NCBI GenBank assembly: GCA_021234155.1
Contig: JAJEKV010000064.1
Coordinates: 496,001-560,000, forward strand
DNA length: 64,000 bases
Direction: 5' to 3'
Origin: Isoetes taiwanensis
Lineage: Eukaryota > Streptophyta > Lycopodiopsida > Isoetales > Isoetaceae
A program made the position numbers and the translations under genes. The notes under the pieces are model-generated. The model had not been told where the DNA came from. It searched no databases and saw only the letters and a program-made list of their open reading frames with translations. Positions 34,784 to 46,717 of this stretch are shown here, one piece after another. Position 1 is the first letter of the stretch; every line of letters starts with the position of its first letter.

Positions 34784-36399
34784 TAAACTATATAATTGCT
34801 ATGGGCAAGATTCTTTAGAATATTCTTTCTATTCTATTGCTACCTTGCCGCCACGTTATCGTGTCTGTCCGGGGGAAAAAATCGAAGAGGAGAAAAAAAA
34901 AACGGATAATTTTAGAGGCTGACACGTCTGGCGATCTTCTATAATCTTCGGCATCGCCTCCTCATCCGACAATTTCTGGGGAGGCCTTCCGCCCTTCCAA
35001 TTGATCCATTTTTCTTCAATACATAACTTATTGCTCTGCCATTGATACTCGTTATAGCCAAATTCGGCAGACTTCAGGCTGATCGAGAATCATCTTAGGG
35101 CGGTCTCGTCATGAAAATCGCTTTGCTCAAGATCTCATAGTGAAATCCGGGTCGCAGGGATAATTTCATTTGTGGCGTTGATGCGAGGCAAAAAGGGTAT
35201 TTCTTGCATAATTTGTGAAAGCATTTGTGTTTGGGTGCGGATATGGCGTAAAACCCTTAAAATTTCTTTTGTTTGTACTCGCCATCTCACTCTCCACCAA
35301 TTTGTTCCTTTTGATAATCTTTCACTACTTGCTTCGATATTGCTTCCGCAGTAATCTTTTCTCTCGATATATTTTTCCTCCTTTACATTTCTTATTTGAT
35401 TTTAATTCTATTAACCTTGGGTTTGTCGATACTACAGAGCACAAGGATGGGATTATTAGTCGAATCCCCTCGGTGTGCTACCTCTCAAGGCTGCCGATAT
35501 TCCGTAGCGTGCCCTCTCTATTATCTCTACAAACCCAACCTTGGAAAAGAAGGGCAAATTCTAGGAAAAGTCGAACGGCTATTTGTAGATCCGCAAAAAA
35601 AATTTCAAGAATTAGAGCATGATGCATTCCAAACATTATTCGATATTCTCGCCAAAAGGTCCATTATCGCCAATTGCTTTTTTTGCGGAGATTCTCGCCA
35701 CGCTTTGAATTTTAGTGCGAATAGTTTGAAAGAGGATTCATCTTGCCTTGAATGGCTGCAAAAATAAGTGCCTTCTTCGATTGATCTATGTATCTTTAAG
35801 AAGCATGAGCACAATATCTCGCAATTCAAGTTGAAGAACTAACTTAACACGGGGGATTGCAAGCTAGCAATCAGCCATTTTATGGGTTTTCAAACCACAT
35901 TTTGTGGCAGACGATCTAAATTTCTGCCTTAATGGTTTGAAGCGTAAGATTGAAGGCCAAGGATTAGTGGAGCGCCCAAAAAGTGCTTGGCCGCATAAGC
36001 TTTCCCCTCCCTGTGTGGCCTATATCATAGAATCATCGCTAAAAAAATTCCTCTTCCGTGCTATTCCTAACTCGAGGAAACTCCATAGTTAGGTCAAAAT
36101 TACTCATACATGCATATAGGTCTCGAGAATCAAATCCGTTGGGCAGATCTCGCTTCAAAGCCACAATTCCAACATCCTCGCTTTGATATAATCGATTCAA
36201 ATCTTCACATCTTTAGAAACACTTCAACCCACGAACTTTGTTGACAAGACCTATTTTTTCTCCTCCCGCAAATTGAACCCTCGAAACACTAAACCCAAAG
36301 ATCAATCTCAAATCTAAGACTCCATAAGCCGGATCAAAACTCCCCGATTCCCATTACATGCAACCCTAAGAGAAGAAGAGCGTAAGTGGAATTAGGACA
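34784..36399. other. Single-copy region between units B and C
   Basis: Mostly AT-rich, not repeated elsewhere in the window. It contains the possible small gene at 35447-35767; nothing else is recognised. Confidence 0.4.
35447..35767 (+). CDS. Hypothetical protein or terminal exon, unknown
   Basis: 107 codons from ATG to TAA: MGLLVESPRCATSQGCRYSV, KVERLFVDPQKKFQELEHDA, IIANCFFCGDSRHALNFSAN, ending SSCLEWLQK. A possible CAG acceptor lies just upstream (CGATACTACAG). The CFFCGDSRH word resembles a CxxC/CxxH metal site but is isolated. The composition is protein-like; the family is unknown. It could be an exon of a decayed transposon. Confidence 0.3.
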   Translation: MGLLVESPRCATSQGCRYSVACPLYYLYKPNLGKEGQILGKVERLFVDPQKKFQELEHDAFQTLFDILAKRSIIANCFFCGDSRHALNFSANSLKEDSSCLEWLQK

Positions 36400-37576
36400 C
36401 AGAGGACAAAATTTGACGGTTAAGATCAAATCAAATCTCCGATATGGTCGATCCGCCATAGGGAAGATTAAAGAGCAACAAATCCGTGAAAATTCAAAAA
36501 GGAAAAATCCGGTCGTATACTAAGGACCGCAATACGCATACCTAAAAGAGCTGATGGAAGAAAGAAGAGTCGCACCCTACCAGGCCCTAACTTACACATG
36601 CTATAAATTTTGAAACCTATCGACACCGAGCAAATGAGAAATCGACACGTAAGATTGCATATATGCTAAAATGTTCTTCTATAATGGCATTTTGGACAAA
36701 GTTTTCCAGCATTTTTTGATAGAAAAATAGTTGTCCATATTTGGCATGGCCATATTTGGCATGGCCATTAGAAAAATAGTTCTCCATATTTGGCGTGGCT
36801 AGATGCATTGCAAAGAGGAAAAATGGCATATACGGATTTGGCGCCTGAGTTTTTTGTTAATAAACTAAGCTTCGCCAGTTGGGTCCATAAACTAAGCTCA
36901 TGTACTACAACATGTGTATGTTGTGAATGCTCGTATACCATTCAACTGAGTAATTGGAGTATATTGCACAAAGTATATGGTTGATCAACATAAGAACAAA
37001 TATAATACCGTGCTCCAAAAGGTCCAATTCTGATTGTTGCTACGGATTAATAAATAACTTTGTGCCCCATACATGTATTTAAGACAAGAAGATCAAGTAA
37101 TTGTCTAAATAATGTAGCGGTGCCTGTTAGCAAAACTAGCATGAGGATGATTTTTGTTCGGTCTGGCATAAGGAAAATCTTTTGTGTATTGTGTGCTAGA
37201 AAGCACAGTATATGATGCATATTTAATAGACACTTCTCATCATATGATGTACCAGTGTTTGAACCAATTCATTGGAAAATTCAGATTTGACAACATAACT
37301 AAACTAGACAGCATGTTGGCAATGTTGATATGTTGGAGCAGTATAGGTATGTGATATTATGTTGTTGTTTCATTGTACGCCGAAGTTCCCTTTCATGTTT
37401 TAAATATTAAGTTTTGCACGCATTCGACACCTTCTTGACAACAATTTCGAATGAACAGCAAGTTTGACAAATGGACAGCAAGTTGGACGTTTATATCATT
37501 TTCAACTAGCACAAACTCGATAAAGAGAAATGTTCGCGGCGGCCTTGGCCGCCGCGATAAATTTCTTGTATATATT
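36400..37576. repeat. Single arm plus loop of the foldback element, unit C side
   Basis: 36650-37576 is near-identical to the right arm of the foldback element (53852-54743) and inverse to its left arm. 36400-36650 matches the loop in inverse orientation. The right end has the perfect 22-bp palindrome CGCGGCGGCCTTGGCCGCCG... (37535-37556) and the terminus ATAAATTTCTTGTA. The matching left end is not found, so this copy is partial. Confidence 0.7.
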
Positions 37577-37590
37577 ATTATGATATTATG

Positions 37591-38815
37591 TTGCCACACA
37601 TCCTCCTGCGCCATCGTGAAGCAGTATATGACTCGTTCAATTGGGCTTCTCATCATACGATTTTGCGGTCCCCGTGCTTTGCGGTCCCACGCAAAGACGG
37701 GTCATCCCAATATTTCTAAGGTAATCGCGGCGGCCCCCCCAAGCGATTCAGATGCACCCGCATTGACCAATCCTCCGCATTTGTGAAAGGGTCATGTCCG
37801 GTGTGTTCTCATTGCTCCACGATATTCGGTGCACCACTTTCGATGTAGCACAATTTCCATCTACTTTCCGCGCCCTGCAGATCGAAAACAAGCATCCTCT
37901 GCCCGGTCGACGGCCGTGATCTGCCTATCCCCGGGTCCCTCTCTGTTGCGGTTGCCTCCATCGGGTGGCGGCGTGGTCATCCACAACCTCACCCGTTGCA
38001 GCCGGACACGCGTTGGTGCGAATGGACCAAACGGACCGCGATAAGTGGTTTGAAGCTCAACCACCCTTTGCTCGAGGCGGTCCATGGTGGTCTCCTCGGA
38101 GTAATTGAAGTCGCTGTCCTTCATGGTGCGGCCACTTTTGCACGTGCACACTTCCATGCGCGCCGTTATGTATTCCTGCGGGACGCCATGGCGCTGTAGA
38201 CCGACTTCCCATTCCTCTGAAATCTTTTGAGACGTGGCAGTGGGGGACCGATGGATGCTTCCATTCAGGTGGGCCATGGCAACTAGCTGGCTCCAAAACT
38301 CCACGTAAGGGACTAACTTGTGAGGCCCCGCAGGCGCTCAAACCAACCCCGGTCATCATCGCCAACCGCAAGCTTCGTCACAATATGCAGACCCTCCGCA
38401 TGCATCGAGGTGAACATGGTTCTCGACGGGCGCCCTCCCGCTTCTCTGCGGGATCGGGGGTAAGCGGGGATCGGCAGCACTTACTTCTGACAGGTGGGGA
38501 ACATAGTGTTGCTGTAGGCACAACCTCATCAACCCATACACAGACTCGTTGAGTGCATAACCACCCTGAGGAGCAAGACAAAGCCATTGAACTGGGTCCG
38601 GGTAGAGACTGGCCAGTTCATGTACAAGTTCTTGGGGATCTTGGGTCGGAGTAACGTGTGAAGTGGTATAGCCAGACGGGTTCCTCCCATCACCCACATT
38701 TTCTCCAGTTTCCTCCTCCGACATTGTGTCGTCCTCGGTGTCATGAAGGTCATACTCACTATCATTTTCATCTGAAATCGTGACCGACCGAAAGTCGATT
38801 GTCTACCTACCGCCA
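37591..38815 (-). pseudogene. Truncated copy of the unknown transposon gene, unit C
   Basis: Homologous to 29431-30647. Long clean stretches (38045-38320, 38400-38780) are separated by patches of dense small indels (37640-38040, 38330-38400) that destroy the frame. The patches differ from the changes in unit D and concentrate at CTG/CAG positions, so they may be consensus errors. Confidence 0.7.
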
Positions 38816-39019
38816 TTGTAAATGCACTCTACTTGGAAGACAAATATAAACTATTGCAGCACGAACCTGGTACTCAAGCGATCGTTGCAGCACAAATCTT
38901 TGGACAGTCGCCTGTTTCAATGAACCTGCAAGGCAAAATGTGAATACATGCGTGCTCACTATTGACAAGCGTATGGTCAATATTGAACATGCAAAAGGAG
39001 ATGAGAGAGAGAAAGAGTG

Positions 39020-39690
39020 CACCTGCTCTAGCACCTGCGCCTTCCCAAAACAAAAGTGTGGGTAGAAGGGCTGCGCGCGCCCATAAGTAACCCTTTGCCT
39101 CGCAGAAGGATTCGCCAAGGCGAATCTTTCTACGGGCCGAAGATGCTGAGCGTGCATGAGGTAATATGCCGTAGCAGATCCGCCAATGGGTTCGCCTGGG
39201 CGAACCCGGTGAACCACAATGCAGGACCACAATAAATGCAGCCCACATTGTCGGTCCGTCCGCCCTCGCCATGCTTTTTTTGCCGATTAAGGTTCGGGTT
39301 AACCGAACCGGCGGAATAATAAATACAAAAACCCGTGCAGCCCTCCGTGCGTTCGTCAGACGGCCCTCGCCATGAGAGGCCCGCCGGCTGGGTTCGCTGG
39401 GCAAAACCCGCAGTTCAAGCATAAATGTCTTCCATGCCATCGATACGCCAATAACCGTACTAACCCGGTCGCTTGGGTTGAACGAACCGGTAGCAATCGC
39501 CACGCCAAGCATGACGCCCAGCGCCCATCGCCAATTGTGGGTTCGCTGGGCGAATCCGGCCGGGTTAAGCCTGGGCGATTTTTAGGGTTCGCTTGGAACC
39601 CGGTTGGTGGTTCGAGTCAGTTTCGGGAGCCGATCGAAGCATCGCAAAACCGTTGCGCTACTCCTGTGCTTCTGTAACCTACAGAAATAG
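39020..39690. repeat. Right-terminal-repeat region, unit C
   Basis: Copy of 30850-31515. The left part is clean; 39235-39600 is strongly scrambled by small indels. Confidence 0.7.
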
Positions 39691-40306
39691 TTCTAGCCGA
39701 AAGCAAGATGTTCATAATGATGGGCTAAGAATTTTACTGCCTTGGAATGGAGCCAAACCGCCGATGCATATATCATGCAGTGGATCCCTAAATTTGCCGT
39801 GCAAGAAGCTACAAATTTGCCGAGTCGAGAGCTCACTTAGATCGATTCTCGACTGCTTCCAATCTCGGCTTTTAGATTGTTACTGAGAATGGAAGAATCC
39901 TCGCACAAAGATTGTGGGGGCAGGTCCGGGACATGAATTTCCCATGGAAACTACGAGATCAATCAAATTTGAAGATTTTGTGCCGGATTTGAACTTATAA
40001 GAATGCTAAAACGGGAGCTAAAGCTAGTCAAAAGCAACATCTTGGGGAAAATGGAAAGCTTTGAGCAATTTGCCTGGGAAAACGATGCCAAACTCGAAGG
40101 ATTTCACGTACTCAAAAAGTTTAGCTCTTTTTCATGATGTGGGCGATGGATTTGCTCATTTGGAATAAGCTAGCTTCATGCTTATTAAACTTCATGCTTC
40201 ATGCTTATGGGACCTCAGACTCCATAGCTAAGGACGTGCATCACTAGAACTTCACCACGCAGGGCTTCTCCAAACAAAAATGGGTTATAGCCGTGTGCGT
40301 GCTTTA

Positions 40307-40909
40307 CAGGGAATAAATTACTAATCGCATATTTCTTATTAGCCAGAATGACTTTAGCTATACTTGCTCGACATTAATCCCAAAACTTTCTGTAGTTTAG
40401 CTAAACTATACACATTTTTCCTCTCATACTTTCTAGTGTTTAGCTAAACTAACCCAAATATCATCCAAAACATTTCTCTGATGTGGCTAACGAAAAATAT
40501 TAAGCCAAATTACTATACTTTTTTTTAATTGTTTCCACTTATTTTAGTCATTTTCTATTTGAAAACATTCTAAAATAATGCTAACTAGCAAGTCTAGGCC
40601 ACAAGTTAGTTTATAATGCTAGAAACTAAACTACTAATCATATATTTCTTATAAACTAGAATGATGTTAGCTAAACTAGCCCGAAATTCATTCTAAAATT
40701 TTCTGTGGTTTAGCTAAACAATACAAAATTTGACTCTTTTACTTTCTAGCATTTGGCTAAAGAGCTCTAGGATTGGTGCAAACCCAAAAAAAGTTAAGCT
40801 AAAATTGTTAAAATTTTCCACATTTTTTTCATTTACTTTAGCCAGTTCTTTTTGAAAATGTGCTAAAAAATCGCCAAATAGCTAAGTTTAGCCCTTAAAT
40901 TATTCCATG
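40307..40909. mobile_element. hAT-like MITE, unit C
   Basis: 603-bp insertion absent from units A and B. It is flanked by a perfect 8-bp target duplication GTGCTTTA (40299-40306 and 40910-40917), with termini CAGGGAATAAATT / AAATTATTCCATG. 8-bp TSD and CAGGG end are hAT features. The interior is non-coding and rich in the palindromic word TTTAGCTAAA. The paralogous empty site is seen at 26827 and 32145. Confidence 0.9.
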
Positions 40910-41126
40910 GTGCTTTAAGCCAGAAAAGGGCCGCCTGAAAAATTCTCATAATTCTAAAAACACACAAAGTTGAACTTTCACTCTAATTCCATGCTGGAAA
41001 GATAGATATTGATAATTACAAAAAGGCAGGTAGTATGTAGGGCCTATACGAGTTGAATGTATCTATTCTGAGGATTATAGGCAGATTGAACAAAGCCAGC
41101 CACGCAAAATACCCAATGTGAAAGAT

Positions 41127-42903
41127 TCCCCAAGATTATTAAAATTCCATAAAGATATCTCTGGATTCTCAAAGATTATCCAAGATTCCTCTAGATTCCC
41201 CAAGAATTTTTGTGGAACCTCCTAGATTCCCTTGGATTCGATGAAGATTCTTCCAGATTCTCCAAGATTTCATCAGGAGTCCCCTAGATTCTCAAAGATT
41301 TTATGAAGAATCCCCTATAGATTCCCTAGGAATCTTGTAAGATTCCCTAGATTCTCAAGGATTGTCACGACATCTCTTTAGATTCCTCAAGGTACTCTAA
41401 AATTCCATCAAGTTTCCCCCAGATTCTTAAAGATGTTATAAAGATTCCCTTATATTTCTTAAGATTCCCATTAAGTAGGGATTCTATGTAGATTTTTCTA
41501 GATTCCATAAGATTCCCATAGATTCCCCAATGTTCTATGAGGATTTGCAAAAATTTCCGCTATATTCCATTAGACTCCCTAGATTCCCAAAGATCCTCTA
41601 TATCCCCTTAGTTTCCCAAGATTCACCTAGATTCCCCATGATTCTATGTAGATTCTCTTGGCTTCATGTAGATTCTATGAAGATTCCTCTAGATTCTCAA
41701 ATATTTCATCAAGATTTCCCTAGATTCCTAAAGATTTTATAAAGATTCCTTTAGATTTCCTTAGATCCTATAAAGATTGGCTTAGGTTCTTCAAGGTTCC
41801 ATCAAGATTCTCCAAGAATCTTAAAGATTCCATCAAGATTCTCAAAGACTCTAGTAGATTCTCCTAGATTCTCCAAGAGCCTATCAAGGTTCCCCAAGAT
41901 TCTCAAATATTCCCATAGATCCTCAAAGATTGTCCCAAGATTCACCTAGATTCCCCACAATTCTATGTAGATTCCCTTATATCCTATGAAAATTACCCTA
42001 GATTCTTAAAGATTCCATCAGGATTCCTCAACATTTCGAAATATTCTCTCAAGATTCACATAGGTTCCCCTTTCCCTTAGATTCTATGAAGATTGCTCTA
42101 GGTTCTCAAAGATTTCATCAACATTCCCCTAGATTCCTAAAGATTTTATGAAGATTCCTTTAAATTCCCTTAGATCCTATGAAGATTCCTTTAGGTCTCC
42201 TAGATTCCATCAAGATTTCACTAGATTCTCAAAGATTCTATGTAGATTCTTCTGGATTCTCTAAGATCCTATAAGGTTCCCCTAGATTCTCAAATATTCT
42301 ATGAAGATTCCCTAGGTTTCCATAATTTCTCTCGAGATTCCCATAGATCCTCAAAAACTGCCCAAGATTCACCTAGATTCCCCACAATTCTATGTAGTTT
42401 CCCTTAAATCCTATGAAACTTTCCGTAGGTTCTCCAAGATTCCATCAAGATTCCCCAGATTCTAAAAAGATTTCATCGATTTTCCCAACATTTCAAATAT
42501 TTTCTCAAGATTCACATAGATTCCCAAGATTCTATGTAGATTCTCCTAGATTCCCATAGATCCTGTTGAGATTCCCATAGTCCCTAAGATTCACTTGAGA
42601 TTCCCTAAATTGCCAAAGACTATTTCGAGATTCCTCTAGATTTTCCAAGGTTCTATGTAGATTCTTTTAGCTTCATTGAGATTTTATGAGGATTCCCCTA
42701 GATTTTCAAAGATTCTCCCAAGAATCCCATAGATTTTGCAAGATTCTATGTAGATTCTCCTAGATTCTCTTAGATCCTATGAAGATTCCCAAAGATTCTC
42801 TTGAGATTTCCCTAGACTCCCTAAGGTCCTATTGAAATTCCTCTAGATTCCTAAAGATCCCATGAAGATTCCACTAGATTCCCTTAAATTAGCATAGATT
42901 TCG
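41127..42903. repeat. AGATTC minisatellite array, unit C
   Basis: As in unit A, with block deletions and a different middle section (for example 41410-41470). Interrupted at its right end by the TAGA element. Confidence 0.95.
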
Positions 42904-42907
42904 TAGA

Positions 42908-42929
42908 GGGTAAAAGCATGAAAGGGTGT
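42908..42929 (+). repeat. Left 22-bp TIR of TAGA element
   Basis: GGGTAAAAGCATGAAAGGGT plus two bases; exact reverse complement of the right end. Confidence 0.95.
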
Positions 42930-43225
42930 ACGTACATCGTACTGAATTGAAGGACGAATTTGTGCTTTTTTGGGGTACATTTTAGATGTACATCAAGATA
43001 CTATGGTTTGTCGTTTTGTGTCAGATATGCAATGATTGCAAGATCATCCCTGACATTCCCCCCGAAATTCTTGGTTAACCACCGAACCACCGAACCAATT
43101 CGAATGGATCCATCCCTCCCTTTCCGAAATTCCCCCCTTTCATAGGACGAACACCGAAGGAATTCCAGAAGCAAACACATGCCAATTGAATCTACAAGAA
43201 ATACAAATCAATTTCAATCTGTTCA

Positions 43226-46200
43226 TGGAGGGTGAGAATTCCAATGGAAGTGATGGTTCTAAGCGCCAAGTATCTTAGACATTGGCGGTGTTATGCCACA
43301 AAACAAATAAAGAAGCGTGTTGACAATTCGGGTGGATTGCATCCTCGATTCTTTGTAAAACGCTTTGTCGATCAAAGATTAGTTTTTGTGATCGTTTGTT
43401 GCAAGATGACGCTTTTTTTCGTTTTTTTCGACCTGTAATTGGAAATCCTTCCGGTTATTGTTATGAAATCAATGATCGAAACTTGAAAGATGGGCTTCAA
43501 GAAGTAAAGTCCGCTAATAGCAAAGATAAATTGGCTGCAAAACATTCATTTATTATCAATGATTGTTGGAAAAAAGGAGATATAAACAAGAATGTTTCTT
43601 CAAAATTGCTAAAGATCTGACAAGAAATTTATCCAAAGGCTGCGGCAAGAAGGAAGATAATGTCATTAAGTGGAGCAAATGTATGGGCTTTGGCGGGAAG
43701 GATGCCAAGATCAAATAGAATCGATGATTCAATCAAATGTCGGGGTTAAGTGAATTTTGGCTTGACAATACCAAAGTTTCACCAAAGGTTAGAGATGTCA
43801 TGAAGAGGAGAACACAAGCAATACAATACCTTGATATCTCACAATGGGTTTGCTCTTGTAATTGAATCAATTCAGTCTTGGAGTTTATGTTTTCTTCCAA
43901 AATTCTTTCATGACTTTCTTACGTACATTCTAGTTACATTTCGAAGTGACACGTTAATGAATACACATGGTTTTCATGAAATGTATTGCATTTTACATTA
44001 TTTACATTTACATTGTTTACATAGTAGCGAGAAATCTTGCATGATGTGCTATTAGGTACTTTTTAGATGTACATCCATTAACACTTACATGTCCATGCAC
44101 TTGCATTTACATGTACTTGAATATCAAAATTACATCATTTTACATTTTAGTGTACTTTCGGGTAATGAAGCCAAACAAATCGGACATATGTACATTAGTT
44201 GTACTAATATTGTAACATTAATGTGATGTACTAATATTGGAACATTAATTAGATGTACATTGGATGTACATTGGATGTTCAATGGAACTGTTGGTACGTA
44301 CATTAGATGTCCATTCTTTGTACATTAGATGTATATTAGGTGTACGATAATGCATCGATTGGAACTGTTGGATGGACATTTTATGTACATAGAACATACA
44401 TTAATTGTACAATAGTATAGTTCAATACTCTTTTGGCATCCGGTTGTCGGAGCATCATTTTGCTAACATGGTCTTTAATGCTTTTGTTATTGCGATCAAC
44501 TTTATCAGCAGGTTTGTATATCGAATCCCCGATACCAAAATTAAGCCGACGGTTCGAGTATCTGAAACCCGATTGCATAAGGAAATTGAAGGAGAGAAAC
44601 ACATGTTGTTGTGTCAAACATGAGCAAGCGGTCTGTCTGAAAGGCCTTCAATGATATGAGGAGATCCCTACATGTTAATTGCACTTCTTCTTTAGTGTCC
44701 GTGCATCCCAAAAAAACAATGGAGTATGTCAAGCAAACAAGAAAACTTTTGATAATGTTAGTATCTTGTGGAGGTCAACGGTTTGCGAAATATGTGACGG
44801 ATGAATGGCATAAACTAAAATGCATCAAAGGCGAATGTGATGAATGTGGAGTGAAGAAATTAGACATCTCTCCAAACGAGGAAGATGGAATTGAGAATGT
44901 GGACCGGCAAGTATATGCATATGTCAATGAGCCATCCAAAAAGGTACATCCGTAAGGCTTAGATTAGTTGATCGAAATGACAAAGCATCTGTTTTGTTAA
45001 AGAACATGAAAAATCAGCTTGCTAAGTTTACGAGATCATAACTTTACGGCCTGACAATCGGGCAGAGCAAAAGCTTTTAAAAGATGTGTTGAGAAACTCC
45101 CGATAATAGTGTGTTGTCCGCATTTGTTGACTTTGCAGAGAACTACACATTGAAACCCGGGGACGAAGTGCAATCCGAGCATTGGAATCCCCGATCAAAT
45201 TAGTATTTTGGTCCATATTTCAATGATGAAAATAGAAGGTAAGCTTAAAAAAAAAGGTGCATTTCTATGTTTTGGATGACGAGGAAGCATGACACTCATT
45301 TTGTGCAACATGGTTTTAAATTACATTTGGGGTGGCTTAAGAATAATGCGGTGGACACATAAACCTTCATTATGTGTGGTCGGATGGTTGTGCATCTCAA
45401 TTCAAATCAAGACGGGCATGGTATGGAATCTGTAGATACCATGTTGAAAATAAAATTAAAGTGATATGGAATTTCTTTGGATCTGGCCATGGGAAAGGCA
45501 CACATGATGGCGAGGCTGGTATAGCAAAGTTGTGGCTTGAGAGCGGCGGAGAAAACAAAATGGCATGCCGGTGGCAGTGGTAAACAAATTGTGCGGTTTT
45601 AAGGGCCAAGGAATCGGATTGTGAAAGGGTGTTTTGGGAGGTTGGAAAAACAGATGTGAGCAGGCAGCAAGCATTCAATTGCAAGACTTTACACGGTACT
45701 CGGCCGGATACATTACGTGTCAACTATAAACCCAATGAGATCCAACAAAGTTGCTATCGGACCACTCTCGTGCTTTTGTGATGCTTGCATTAACTTCAAT
45801 TGGTTGAATTGTGAGAACATTAAACATTGTGGAGAATGGTCTCTAAAAAGTTTGGAGCCCACAGATCATATTGCCTCTCGTGTTGAAGCTGAAAATGATG
45901 TGGATGTTTTGTATGCAGAGGACGAGGCTGGTTTAGATGACACTGTAGCTGTTTTGGATGTATTTTGTGTCTTTTGCAAAAGACCAGACAATGTGGAAGG
46001 TGTTTCATACTATGTTCTCATGTGCACCAGGGAAAAGCATGCATTGGAAGAAGATTCAATTGATGACTATGGAAATGAATACTCTGCTGGCACTAGTGTC
46101 ATTGAAGGACAATATTATGAACTAATCCCAGGCTGCCACAATAAGTATAAACTGCTTCCTACTAAGAATGTTTTGGTACCTGCAGAATCTGTGATTGGGG

Positions 46201-46323
46201 TTCGAATCCCATTCAAAAGAAAAACACACAAGGTGAAGGGGCAAGCCTGACATTTCACTTGCGGATGAAGTCCATGAGACATTGTTATCACAACTTCCAG
46301 CAATTGTAGATGACATGGACTAA
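43226..46323 (+). CDS. Putative transposase of unclassified family (frames broken)
   Basis: Fragments in order: MEGENSNGSDGSKR with a Cys/His pair region; DRNLKDGLQEVKSANSKDKL; EFWLDNTKVSPKVRDVMKRR; an intron-like TGTACAT-rich gap (about 43900-44405); FEYLKPDCIRKLKERNTCCC with KHEQ; MEYVKQTRKLLIMLVSCGGQ, KCIKGECDECGVKKLD; WSDGCASQFKSRRAWYGICR (45375-45434); WNFFGSGHGKGTHDGEAGIA; CFCDACINFNWLNCENIKHC (Cys-rich); YAEDEAGLDD; EGQYYELIPGCHNKYKLLPT; terminal LLSQLPAIVDDMD before TAA at 46321. The D in SDGC and the D in GKG-HDG are candidate catalytic acidic residues of an RNase-H-like fold (inference). I recall similar SDGC / FFG-GHGK-DG / CFC-C proteins in invertebrate genomes, also transposon-like. 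Several frame breaks exist, some at sites that differ in the 60-kb copy. Confidence 0.6.
44040..44405. repeat. TGTACAT-rich segment
   Basis: More than a dozen TACAT/TGTACAT words (TAGATGTACATTGGATGTAC and similar) within about 360 bases, located in what looks like an intron of the putative transposase. Similar words occur at 46400-46480 and 50200-50350. Confidence 0.8.
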
Positions 46324-46415
46324 GTCAGATCTGTAGTACTTTCCTGAAATATTGTAATACTTTGTTATAAGAACTGAAGAACTGGACTACTTCAGAAGTG
46401 CATTATGTACATCAA

Positions 46416-46454
46416 TGTACATAAGATGTACAACAGATGTACATCTTATGTACA
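46416..46454. terminator. Perfect hairpin between convergent transposon genes
   Basis: Arms TGTACATAAGATGTACA (46416-46432) and TGTACATCTTATGTACA (46438-46454), perfect 17-bp complements with a 5-base loop. It sits between the stop of the plus gene (46323) and the stop of the minus gene (46718). A role in 3'-end formation or in transposase binding is inference. Confidence 0.6.
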
Positions 46455-46717
46455 TCTGTTGTACATTCCAGAAATATTATAAAAATTTGTTAAGTGTAAG
46501 TTGATTAGAATTGAACACAAGAAAGTTGAATTGCATAAACACTAAAAATGGTTTCAGTCATGGCAAAGATAAGAAATGGACAGGTTTTCATGTACAAATG
46601 GTTGATATATTTATATTGTGGACATAAATATAACACACCCAAAAATGAGCATGGCTCATAATTCATGACCAAGCTTCAAAATGTCGGTTAGGTGCCCGAT
46701 ATCTTATGACTATTGCA

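Larger units (their letters stand above)
37591..42903. repeat. Segmental repeat unit C
   Basis: Same order as A and B, plus a MITE at 40307. It is followed by the 9.27-kb TAGA element within its array/tail junction. Period to unit D is about 17.15 kb (array to array). Confidence 0.85.
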
